Origin: Chamaecrista fasciculata
Lineage: Eukaryota > Streptophyta > Magnoliopsida > Fabales > Fabaceae
Length of the DNA: 64,000 bases
NCBI GenBank assembly: GCA_003254925.1
Contig: QANZ01047470.1
Span: 152,716-216,715 of the forward strand
Direction: 5' to 3'
Part shown: piece by piece, positions 37,320 through 48,526 of the stretch
Numbering within the stretch: position 1 is the first letter of the stretch
Layout: each line of letters begins with the position of its first letter
The notes under the pieces: model-generated
Told to the model about the DNA's origin: nothing
Databases searched by the model: none
The model's input: only the letters and a program-made list of their open reading frames with translations
Position numbers and translations under genes: made by a program

Positions 37320-37760
37320 GTTGGATCAAGTGATCAACCGTCAATAACCAATACAAAATCAGTTTGGATTGGGTTGGGCCACAAGTTTGTTGGGGTTAAA
37401 AAAAAATTAGCCTGCTAGTAAATGGATTGGGTTAGAGATTTTCCCTATAACTTTGTAAACCAACCTAATACAATCTAACTTGTTAACTTTATTATGAACT
37501 TAAAAAAAATACGTATATGAATGAAATAATGAATTGTGTTTATAATTGTATGACGATATTAATTGTTAGTTGGTTAAAATTATTATACATTATAATTATA
37601 ATTGGTGCTTGTTTACACCCAGTCATTAGGAGAAGTTGTAATTGGCTAACCTATCAATCCATCCAACCCTTTGAGTTGGCTCAATTGTTTTATTTGTACA
37701 ACTCAGTTCAACCTAACCTAACATCCAAAATATTGAACCTGTGTCACACTGCCTTCAATC
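37320..37760. repeat. GGTTGGG-type dispersed repeat
   Basis: GGATTGGGTTGGGCC (about 37367) and CAACCTAACC (37708) form a degenerate inverted pair. The vocabulary matches the blocks at 39.9-40.56 and 61.8 kb. It is noncoding. Confidence 0.4.
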
Positions 37761-37899
37761 CAATGTAATCCAAACCAGAAACATGGAACTTCCATACTTA
37801 TGAGAGATAATTTTTTTTGAAATAAAAAAAAATAAAAGGAAAATTTTTTATAAATAATATAACTAAATATATCAAGTCTCCATCTCTTTACCAATAAAT

Positions 37900-37990
37900 G
37901 TTCAGTGTAATGGTAAATGAGCTGCATCTCAAGTTGAGGGACTTAAGTTCGAGCTCTAAAGTCAACATTATTGAAAATATTTTAAATGTT
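37900..37990 (+). repeat. SINE-like tRNA-derived fragment
   Basis: TGTAATGGTAAATGAGC and AAGTTCGAGCTC occupy A-box and B-box positions. No target-site duplication was found. It lies just upstream of a complete SINE. Confidence 0.4.
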
Positions 37991-38018
37991 TGCTCTAAAC
38001 TTAAATAGGATTAGTCTT

Positions 38019-38213
38019 GCCAACAAAGGTTGACCCAGTTGGTAAGGAGTCAACCCGTAAGGTCATAACCCACAAGGTCGTGAATTCGAATCTCGATGTT
38101 GATATGAGGGCCTTGTTGGTAGGCATATAAGCTCTAATAGAGTCTGGAGATATGCCCTAACCTTGATGAGCCTCCGGGGTCCAACTCACCTAAACTTTTT
38201 CTTTAAAAAAAAA
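38019..38213 (+). mobile_element. tRNA-derived SINE with target-site duplication
   Basis: The tRNA-like head has CCAGTTGGTAAGG (A-box region) and GTGAATTCGAATCTC (B-box region), followed by an unrelated body and a terminal A-rich tail. Twelve-base direct repeats flank it (AGGATTAGTCTT at 38007-38018, AGGATTAATCTT at 38214-38225, one mismatch). It is a different family from the 13.5-kb SINE. Confidence 0.82.
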
Positions 38214-38225
38214 AGGATTAATCTT

Positions 38226-41094
38226 CGCTTAGACCATTATAGAAATAGGTAAGATAAATGTATAGTAATACCGAAAAAGAAAATGTATGGATCTCTGTAT
38301 GTTTCTTCTCCTATTTTTCTTGAATTTTAAAAATTATATTTTTCTCCCAAATTTCGGAGGATGTACTCTCCGGTAAAGTAGCCCAAATGTTGAGACTTGA
38401 GTGCCGAAGATAACAGTCATGATGCTTCAATGTGACTGAAGGAATGACGATAAATTGTCAAGCTTGTTTGCTTGTTCCCTGCATGTTTGCGCCAAATGCG
38501 GAGCCCATATTAGGCTTGACCATGGTATGAATACGGCATAAACTTAAAATGCAAATGTCAAGTGTCTGCATATCTTATTTCTAATTTCTTTCTTCATGCA
38601 TGACTGAGGATTGCCAAAGTTGTTTAAAATGGAAAAAAAAAAAAAAGACTCTCATCATTGAGCTCTTGATCCTGACATAAAATACTTTCTTTTTCTTTTT
38701 TTTTTTTGGGTGAGAATAAAATAGTTTATATATATGCCGTTTAATGATAGATTTTATTTATAATGTATGCAATGGATGATAAATATTATAATATATAATG
38801 TTTTATATAGGTATATTAAAAGGGAAATACCTTGGAAACCAAAAAAAGGGGGTGTAAAATACTTGTGAAAATGAAAATAATAATAATAATAACAACAACA
38901 TTAACATTTAGCATTTTAGTGAGTTCCAGATCACCAAGTATTTCTTGATCTATTTCAGGCTGAAAACATTAGAAAATAATGATAATAATAATTATATAAA
39001 TTTAATTGAAAACATAAGAAATTTTATTGTTTCAATTTGGTAAAAAGAAAAACTATATTTTATAGATGATATTGGATAAAATATGTGAGAAAGGGGAACC
39101 TACATATAATTCTTCAAGATTAATGTTATTAGATAATAATTTTGATATATAAGTTTTAGGCTAATATTATTGTATAAAATTTTGATTTGGCAAGATCTTT
39201 AAACGAATTAATGGCAATTGATTGTAAATGAAAAATTATAAATGAAAAATATTCATCGAAATTATAATATTTTAATTTTAAAAGTATTACTATTACACGT
39301 TGATTCCCATAAAATAAAATAAAAAAAGTCACTGTGATATATAAGATTATAAACCTTGTAAACTAAAACTTCTCTATAAAAAGGCAATTGATTAAAAACC
39401 TTTGCATTGGAATTTAAAACTCATGTAAGATTGGAAAGTAATTCAATTTATTTTCCCTTTTATTCCTTCAAGTTAAAAGGTCATCGTCAGTCTGAAAAAT
39501 TTGGATCCTATGTAGCTTAAGAGCATCCTACACCGGCACATTTCTTTGCTGCCATTGTTCTCATTAATGAGACAGGCAAATAAAAGGAAGGCGGCACGGG
39601 AATAACCTCATTATGTAATCAATTTAGTGACAGGTCATTGTCTTTAAGTTATGTCTCCTTAACTGTTGTTAGTTAACTAGCTGGCTGAACGGGACCTTCA
39701 TGTTTATTTAACTGGCTATCATAAATGTTAGAACAAAGTAACAACAATTTGAAAGCTCAATTATCAAGTTTATTTAGTCTCAATAGCTAGAAAGTAAACT
39801 GATGGAGCATTTACCCAAGTCGGAGACTCTGATGAATCTGTAAGAGAGGTACGACGAGGGTTAAATTCCGTTAATCACTCTTAGGAGCGTTTAGTAGTTT
39901 GGGCCAACCTGTCAAAACCAATAAACCCGTAAGTTTGGGTTAATTTGGTTTAGATTGTCGAGTTCATTTGTTTGAAAATTTACAGCCCGCTATAGTTTGG
40001 GTTGAACTACGGGTTTTAAAATTTTAAGCTCATTCAACCCAACTCAACCTGCAAGTCTGTCATTTATTTTTTAATTTTAGTATATACATAATAATAGCAA
40101 TAGATTAATAATATAATACAATACAACTCGTCATTTCTTTTTGTTTGAGATATACCTCTTAAACATTGTGTTATAGTGTTCACTTTTTACTTTAGTTTCA
40201 CTTTTTATCAAAGAGATTAGAACTAGGGTTCTCACTTTTTTCTGTCTAAATTCTATATTTCTACTGCGTGTTGAATGTGGTGAATGCTTTTGTCATTCAA
40301 CCTCCCACTTTCTAAGAACTTTTCTTTTATCAAAATTCAATAAAAAAGAATTGAAAGATTAAAAAAAGTGTAGAGTGAAATATAATTTTTTTAAAAAAAT
40401 TGTTTGCAAATTGAAATGGATCAGCCCACCCGTTCGCTCAACCCAACGCATTACTGTTTGATTTGGTTTGGTTTAGGTTGATTTTTTTCCCTCAAAACCT
40501 AACTCAAATCAACCAGTCCTAAACTTATCCCAACTCACCTCACAAACACCCCTAGCCAGTGTGATACCAAAGTCAATGAGAATATGTTCGAGAGGGAGAG
40601 AATGACTCAAAATGAGAGAATGAGTGTGTATAACTTTTTAATAAACTAAACATTAATTTAGAGATATAAAAAAGTCAAAAGAAAGGAAAATCCTTTAAAG
40701 ATTAAGTTAGTTGGATATTTAAAGTGATTGAGATGTTTAGAGGATTCCATATCATTGACAATATGTCCTTACTAATAAGTGATTGATTGAAGTGTTATTA
40801 AGTATTTTAACCTTTTACAAGGTTTCAAATTCAAATTTTGTTAAGACATTTGTATGAGGAAAACTTTTTTCTGTTCTTGTAAAGCAAATGAATGAGAATT
40901 TAGAAATGAAGCATTAAAAAAAATGTATTGCTTTCATTAAGTGTAATGAATTTATTATTTGATGGATTAATCATTAATATGTACCTCCAATAATTTTTAA
41001 ATATTAAAGCTGAAAGAGTATTGATAATTCAAAGAATCATTTATTATTATCTTACTCATTGTTTTTGTCGCATCAAATAGTTAGCATTAATAAC
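38226..41094. other. AT-rich intergenic with one GGTTGGG repeat
   Basis: 39895-40560 is a repeat with opposed GGGTT/AACCC words at its two ends (GTAGTTTGGGCCAACCTG, CAAACACCCC). The rest is AT-rich with no recognisable gene. Confidence 0.4.
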
Positions 41095-41220
41095 CAAATT
41101 TGGTTGGTCTAGTGGTTAGCTCACTAGGTCGCTTAAGCAAGTGTCAGGGGTTCGATCATTGCCTTGTGTATGTAGTAACCAATTGGCCAGTGATAAACCC
41201 TTAAATGAAGCTCAGATTTA
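41095..41220 (+). mobile_element. SINE, second copy of the 13.5-kb family, 3' truncated
   Basis: It carries GGTTGGTCTAGTGGTTAGC, then GTCGCTTAAGCAAGTGTC and GGGGTTCGATC, in the same order as the 13510-13696 SINE but on the + strand, and stops within the body near AAGCTCAGATTTA. Direct repeats of TTGTCATAAGATAATT (about 41229 and 41267) lie just beyond. Confidence 0.75.
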
Positions 41221-41650
41221 TTTATTTTGTCATAAGATAATTATACCTTACCTTGCGCTTAGCATCTTGTCATAAGATAATTGTTGTTTTATTTTGACAA
41301 AATCTGTTCTCTTTTTCAACAATTGTCTTGCTAAATATGAATTATATGACCACTCTTTAATGTATAATTGTTAATTATACATTAAAAATTATAAATATTA
41401 GTCTCTGTGCAGTTCTTTATATTTAATCACGCTTGGTTTACGTGTCGTATCTTAGTTATGACTCAATTTTATATATTTGATTATTTTGCTAATAAAATAT
41501 AATTTACTTTCTTAATATTCATCCCTACAGAATTGATAGAATTGAACAAAAAATGTACCAACTCAAAGTCTGGATCCTACTTTAATAGAATTCTTTTTAT
41601 TTCTTCAATAAAATTAATTAATTAATTGAAAGAAGTCCAAATTTGAATTT

Positions 41651-42547
41651 GAGCAAACCCCCTTTTTGGTCCCTCAATTGTTACTGAGTCGAGGAATCGG
41701 TCCCTCAATTGTGGGAAACTACAACTCAGTCCCTCAATTGTACAATCCCGTTTACGTTTTGGTCCCTCACGTCTGGTCCGTTAGTGATAGAGGTGTTAAG
41801 TGATGACGTGTCACCGTTATCTGCTTAGGTGGCCGTTAAATGCTTAGTTGAGGGACCAAATCCTCGACTTAGTAACAATTGAGGGACCAAAAAGGGGGTT
41901 TGCTCAAATTAGTATCCAACTCATTTCCACTTGACACCTCATTAAAACTACTCTCTTGCAATTTGGTCCCAAAACTCCTACATCCCCTAAAACTTTTTTT
42001 TAATCCTCTTATTCATCTTTTTCATCTTCTTCATTCATTTTAGTCCCAAATGCTAAAAATAAAATTGTAAAGTATCCCAAAACCCTTCCAAACATTCCAA
42101 TTTAGTCCTTAATAAATGTATTAAAAACCCTAAAACTTAAGCCCCAAACTCTAAACCCTAAACCCTAAAATCCTAAACTCTAAACCCTAAAACCCTAAAC
42201 CCTAAATTCCTAAAATTGTAAAGTGTCCCAAAACTCTTCCAAACATTCCAATTTAGTCCTTAAAAGTATTAAAAACCCTAAAATCCTAAAACCCTAAACT
42301 CTAAAACCCTAAATCCTAAAATCTAAAACCCTAAACCCCTAAAAAAACTACTCTCTTTCAATTTGGTCCCTAAATCCTACTTTCCTCTTCATCTTTCATC
42401 ATCTTTCATCATCTTCATCTTTTCATCCACTCCAAACCCCAAACCACAAAACCCTAAAACTACACAACTAGAAATCACCAAAGATTACACAAGTTTCATC
42501 AATTCATCAATTCTTGATTAAAAAAAATTAGTTCATCATCAGTTCAT

Positions 42548-42586
<39 letters not shown>

Positions 42587-43655
42587 TTTCATCAGCCAAA
42601 AAGCTCTCGTGGCAGCGAAGGAAGGAATCGAGAAGCTTGGAGACTCGTGAGAGAGAAAGCAAGTCGCGACAGAGTGAACATGTGGCGTCGTTGAGCTTTC
42701 CATGGAGTGAACCTGACGGTCGCGACAGAGACTCAAAAGCGAACAGCCGAAATGGGTAAACGACGATGACGAGTTTTCATCATCAGTCGCAGGCATTCTC
42801 TCGGAATTTCTTCAAAATCGAAAGAAACCTCAAACTTTCTCCCCCAATTCGAATTCGAACCCTAAGAAATGAATGAATGTATCTCGCGACGCCCAAAATG
42901 GTTCTGAACTTGAAATCAAACCCAAAAATTGAAGAATCGAGCGAGAGAATGTTTAAGGATTTGAAGAATCGAGCCATTTTGATGTTTGAAGATTTGGTTG
43001 AAGCAGTAGGATCGGCGGTGAGGAATGAAAGATGAGAGAGGAATGAGGATGAAGATGAAGATGAAGAAATTAGGGTTCAGGGACTAAAATGTTTTTTTTA
43101 ATTATGATTTAATAAATTGAGAATAATGGGATAAAATGAATGAACTCAAAGTAGATTTTTTTTAGGGTTTAGGGTTTTAGGGTTTTTAATACATTTAAGG
43201 ACTAAATTGGAATGTTTGGAAAGGTTTTGGGATACTTTACAATTTTATTTTTAGGATTTGGGACTAAAATGAATGAAGAAGATGAAAAAGATGAAGAAGA
43301 GGATTAAAAAAAGTTTTAGGGGATTTAGGGGTTTTGGGACCAAATTGCAAGAGAGTAGTTTGAATGAGGTGTCAAGTGGAAATGAGTTGGATATTAATTT
43401 GAGCAAACCCCCTTTTTGGTCCCTCAATTGTTACTGAGTCGAGGATTTGGTCCCTCAACTAAGCATTTAACGGCCACCTAAGTAGATAACGATGACACGT
43501 CATCACTTAACACCTCTATCACTAACGGACCAGACGTGAGGGACCAAAACGTAAACGGAATTGTACAATTGAGGGACTGAGTTGTAGTTTCCCACAATTG
43601 AGGGACCGATTCCTCAACTCAGTAACAATTGAGGGACCAAAAAGGGGGTTTGCTC
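41651..43655. mobile_element. Mutator-like foldback element, copy 1 (9-bp duplication)
   Basis: Identical 9-mers TTTGAATTT flank it (41642-41650 and 43656-43664), diagnostic of Mutator-like insertion. The terminal inverted repeats run about 500 bp. The outermost 255 bp at each end (41651-41905, 43401-43655) are themselves small inverted-repeat units bounded by GAGCAAACCCCCTTTTTGG and its inverse. The inner arms carry CCCTAAA telomere-like runs. The central loop contains a (CAT)n run and two overlapping minus-strand frames (42783-42977 and 42539-42796). No transposase is encoded, so it must be mobilised in trans. Confidence 0.9.
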
Positions 43656-44427
43656 TTTGAATTTAAAATTGTAATGATTGTTTTATTTAAGGTTATTTGT
43701 ATATTATTGACTATTGTTCATTCAAACGCCACGCGGTGGTCTTGTGAGTGTCGTCGCTGCTTTACAAAATTTTTTACCGTTATATATCAGTACTTGTAAA
43801 TTGTAATTTGTAAATTCAACGATATTTGATTGGCCTCGGACAGCTTATCAATAATATTCGCTGTGCTGTAAAAAATTTTTAAAAAAATTTATTATTTGAT
43901 CTCACGTTGAATTAACTAATAAGTTATTAAATAATTAAATATATGATTTAATCTTTAAAATATTTTAATTATCAACTATTTAGTCATGGGTGACAATTTA
44001 GTATTTGAATTTTAATTGATTTAGTGTTTTTTGGTTCTCAAATTATACTAAATTAATATTTTCTCGTCCTTTAATTTTAAATGATTTTATACTTTTTTTT
44101 CTTGAATTTTAATTAATTTTATACTTTTGTTTTTTCAAATTTATACTAAATTAATGTTTTTTAGTTTCTAAATTTATATTGAGTTTTTATTTTTTTGTTC
44201 TCAAATTTTGACCTAAAATCAAATTATTTACAATTGCAATAATTCAAAAATCAGGTTATATATTTTAATTATTCAACGACTAATTAGTTAATTTAGTATA
44301 AATTTAAAGTCCAGAAAATAGATTTTCTCAAATATCTAAATTCATTAAAGATTGCTCCATATTTTAAGTTTGTTTTTCCTAAACAACGCACATTTTAGAG
44401 TTATATAATATGTAATAAATAAATATA
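43656..44427. other. AT-rich spacer between MULE copies
   Basis: Apart from the target-site duplication at its left edge, no feature is seen. Confidence 0.5.
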
Positions 44428-46478
44428 GAGCAAACTTCCTTTTTGGTCCCTCAATTGTTACTGAGTCGAGGATTCGGTCTCTCAATTGTGGGAAACTACA
44501 ACTCAGTCCCTCAATTGTACAATCCCATTTACGTTTTGGTCCCTCACGTCTGGTCCGTTAGTGATAGAGGTGTTAAGTGATGACGTGTCACCGTTATCTG
44601 CTTAGGTGGCCGTTAAATGCTTAGTTGAGGGACCAAATCCTCGACTCAATAACAATTGAGGGACCAAAAATGGGGTTTGCTCAAATTAATATCCAACTCA
44701 TTTCCACTTGACACCTCATGCAAACTACTCTCTTGCAATTTGGTCCCAAAACCCCTAAATCCCCTAAAACTTTTTTTAATCCTCTTCTTCATCTTCTTCA
44801 TTCATTTCATTCATTTTAGTCCCAAATCCTAAAAATAAAATTGTAAAGTATCCCAAAACCTTTCCAAACATTCCAATTTAGTCCTTAAATGTATTAAAAA
44901 CCCTAAAACCCTAAACCCTAAAAAAAATCTACTTTGAGTTCATTCATTTTATCCCATTATTCTCAATTTATTAAATCATAATTAAAAAAAAAATTTTAGT
45001 CCCTGAACCCTAATTTCTTCATCTTCATCTTCATCCTCATTCCTCTCTCATCTTTCATTCCTCACCGCCGATCCTACTGCTTCAACCAAATCCTCAAACA
45101 TCAAAATGGCTCGATTCTTCAAATCCTTAAACATTCTCTCGCTCGATTCTTCAATTTCTGGGTTTGATTTCAAGTTCACAACCATTTTGGGCGTCGCGAG
45201 ATACATTCATTCATTTCTTAGGGTTCGAATTCGAATTGGGGGAGAAAGTTTGGGGTTTCTTTCGATTTTGAAGAAATTCCGAGAGAATGCCTGCGACTGA
45301 TGATGAAAACTCGTCGTCGCCGTCGTCGTTTACCCATTTCGGCCGTTCGCTTTTGAGTCTCTGTCGCGACCATCAGGTTCACTCCATGGAAAGCTCAACG
45401 ACGCCACATGTTCACTCTGTCGCGACTTGCTTTCTCTCTCATGAGTCTCTAAGCTTCTCGATTCCTTCCTTCGCTGCCACGAGAGCTTTTCGGCTGATGA
45501 ATGATGATGATGATATGAACTGATGATGAACTGATTTTTTTTTTTATTTTTGGATGATGAACCGATGAATGATGATGATGATGATGATGATATGAAATGA
45601 TGATGAACTAATTTTTTTTAATCAAGAATTGATGAATTGATGAAACTTGTGTAATCTTTGGTGATTTCTGGTTGTGTAGTTTTAGGGTTTTGTGGTTTGG
45701 GGTATGGAGTGGATGAGAAGATGAAGATGATGAAAGATGATGAAAGATGAAGAGGAAAGTAGGATTTAGGGACCAAATTGTAAGAGAGTAGTTTTTTTAG
45801 GGGTTTAGGATTTAGGGTTTAGGGGTTTAGGGTTTTAGAGTTTAGGGTTTTAGGATTTTAGGGTTTTTAATACTTTTAAGGACTAAATTGGAATGTTTGG
45901 AAGAGTTTTGGGACACTTTACAATTTTAGGAATTTAGGGTTTTAGGGTTTAGAGTTTAGGATTTTAGGGTTTAGGGTTTAGAGTTTGGGGCTTAAGTTTT
46001 AGGGTTTTTAATACATTTAAGGATTAAATTGGAATGTTTGGAAGGGTTTTGGGATACTTTACAATTTTATTTTTAGCATTTGGGATTAAAATGAATGAAG
46101 AAGATGAAAAAGATGAATAAGAGGATTAAAAAAAAGTTTTAGGGGATTTAGGGGTTTTGGGACCAAATTGCAAGAGAGTAGTTTTAATGAGGTGTCAAGT
46201 GGAAATGAGTTGGATACTAATTTGAGCAAACCCCCTTTTTGGTCCCTCAATTGTTACTGAGTCGAGGATTTAGTCCCTCAACTAAACATTTAACGGTCAC
46301 CTAAGCAGATAACTGTGACACGTCATCACTTAACACCTCTATCACTAACGACCAGACGTGAGGGACCAAAATGTAAACGGGATTGTACAATTGAGGGACT
46401 GAGTTGTAGTTTCCCACAATTGAGGGACCGATTCCTCGACTCANNNNNNNNNNNNNNNNNNNNNNNNNNNNNNNNNNN
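44428..46478. mobile_element. Mutator-like foldback element, copy 2 (inverted)
   Basis: It has the same architecture as copy 1 with the central loop reversed. The left 255-bp end unit is 44428-44682. The right unit starts at 46224 and runs into the N gap, so the right boundary (about 46478) is predicted from unit length. The loop encodes the same two overlapping frames on the + strand (45106-45300, 45287-45523). Over the first frame it differs from copy 1 at three bases. Confidence 0.82.
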
Positions 46479-46725
46479 NNNNNNNNNNNNNNNNNNNNNN
46501 NNNNNNNNNNNNNNNNNNNNNNNNNNNNNNNNNNNNNNNNNNNNNNNNNNNNNNNNNNNNNNNNNNNNNNNNNNNNNNNNNNNNNNNNNNNNNNNNNNNN
46601 NNNNNNNNNNNNNNNNNNNNNNNNNNNNNNNNNNNNNNNNNNNNNNNNNNNNNNNNNNNNNNNNNNNNNNNNNNNNNNNNNNNNNNNNNNNNNNNNNNNN
46701 NNNNNNNNNNNNNNNNNNNNNNNNN
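46444..46725. other. assembly gap (282 N) inside paired end units
   Basis: Ns replace the junction between two element ends. Reading frames across it are artefacts. Confidence 0.99.
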
Positions 46726-48526
46726 GGGACCAAAAAGGGGGTTTGCTCAAATTAGTATCTAACTCATTTCCACTTGACACCTCATTAAAACTATTCTCTT
46801 GCAATTTGGTCCCAAAACCCCTAAATCCCCTAAAACTTTTTTTTAATCCTTTTATTCATCTTTTTCATCTTCTTCATTCATTTTAGTCCCAAATGCTAAA
46901 AATAAAATTGTAAAGTATCCCAAAACCCTTCCAAACATTCCAATTTAGTCCTTAAATGTATTAAAAACCCTAAAACTTAAGCCCCAAACTCTAAACCCTA
47001 AAATCCTAAACTCTAAACCCTAAAACCCTAAACCCTAAAACCCTAAATTCCTAAAATTGTCAAGTGTCCCAAAACTCTTCCAAACATTCCAATTTAGTCC
47101 TTAAAAGTATTAAAAACCCTAAAATCCTAAAACCCTAAACTCTAAAACCCTAAACCCTAAAATCTAAAACCCTAAACCCCTAAACCCTAAATCCTAAACC
47201 CCTAAAAAAACTACTCTCTTGCAATTTGGTTCCTAAATCCTACTTTCCTCTTCATCATCTTCATCTTTCATCATCTTCATCTTCTCATCCACTCCAAACC
47301 CCAAACCACAAAACCCTAAAACTACACAACCAGAAATCACCAAAGATTACACAAGTTTCATCAATTCATCAATTCTTGATTAAAAAAAATTAGTTCATCA
47401 TCATCATCATTCATCATTTTATCATCCAAAAATTAAAAAAAAATCAGTTCATCATCAGTTCATATCATCATCATCATCATCAGCCGAAAAAGCTCTCGTG
47501 GCAGCGAAGGAAGGAATCGAGAAGCTTAGAGACTCATGAGAGAGAAAGCAAGTCGCGACAGAGTGAACATGTGGTGTCGTTGAGCTTTCCATGGAGTGAA
47601 CCTGATGGTCGCGACAGAGACTCAAAAGCGAACGGTCGAAATGGGTAAACGACGACGGCGGCGACGAGTTTTCATCATCAGTCGCAGGCATTCTCTCGGA
47701 ATTTCTTCAAAATCGAAAGAAACCCCAAACTTTCTCCCCCAATTCGAATTCGAACCCTAAGAAATGAATGAATGTATCTCGCGACGCCCAAAATGGTTGT
47801 GAAAACCCAGAAATTGAAGAATCGAGCGAGAGAATGTTTAAGGATTTGAAGAATTGAGCCATTTTGAAGTTTGAGGATTTGGTTGAAGCAGTAGGATTGG
47901 CGGTGAGGAATGAAAGATGAGAGAGGAATGAGGATGAAGATGAAGAAATTAGGGTTCAGGGACTAAAATGTTTTTTTTAATTATGATTTAATAAATTGAG
48001 AATAATGGGATAAAATGAATGAACTCAAATTAGATTTTTTTTAGGGTTTTAGGGTTTTTAATACATTTAAGGACTAAATTGGAATGTTTGGAAAAGTTTT
48101 GGGATACTTTACAATTTTATTTTTAGGATTTGGGACTAAAATGAATGAAGAAGATGAAAAAGATGAAGAAGAGGATTAAAAAAAGTTTTAGGGGATTTAG
48201 GGGTTTTGGGACCAAATTGCAAGATAGTAGTTTGAATGAGGTGTCAAGTGGAAATGAGTTGGATATTAATTTGAGCAAACCCCCTTTTTGGTCCCTCAAT
48301 TGTTAATGAGTCGAGGATTTGGTCCCTCAACTAAGCATTTAACTGCCACCTAAGCAGATAACGGTGACACGTCATCACTTAACACCTCTATCACTAACGG
48401 ACCAGACGGAGGGACCAAAACGTAAACGGGATTGTACAATTGAGGGACTGAGTTGTAGTTTCCCACAATTGAGGGACCGATTCCTCGACTCAGTAACAAT
48501 TGAGGGACCAAAAAGGGGGTTTACTC
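46494..48526. mobile_element. Mutator-like foldback element, copy 3
   Basis: Same orientation as copy 1. Its left end unit is mostly in the gap (visible part ends GGGGGTTTGCTC at 46748). The right unit is 48273-48526, one base shorter than the others and with a TTTACTC end. The loop keeps the second frame (47455-47691, minus) but a deletion has disrupted the first. The right end lies directly upstream of the putative TPS1 leader. Confidence 0.82.

Noticed and set aside
41102-41155. Possible tRNA gene
   Set aside because: Same SINE head with a mutated B-box region and no acceptor stem.
42120-42340. CCCTAAA runs as an interstitial telomere
   Set aside because: Degenerate repeats that recur at the same place in all three MULE copies, so they belong to the element and not to a chromosome-end fusion.
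46301-46804. Long frames across the second N run
   Set aside because: Mostly unknown bases inside transposon ends; artefact.
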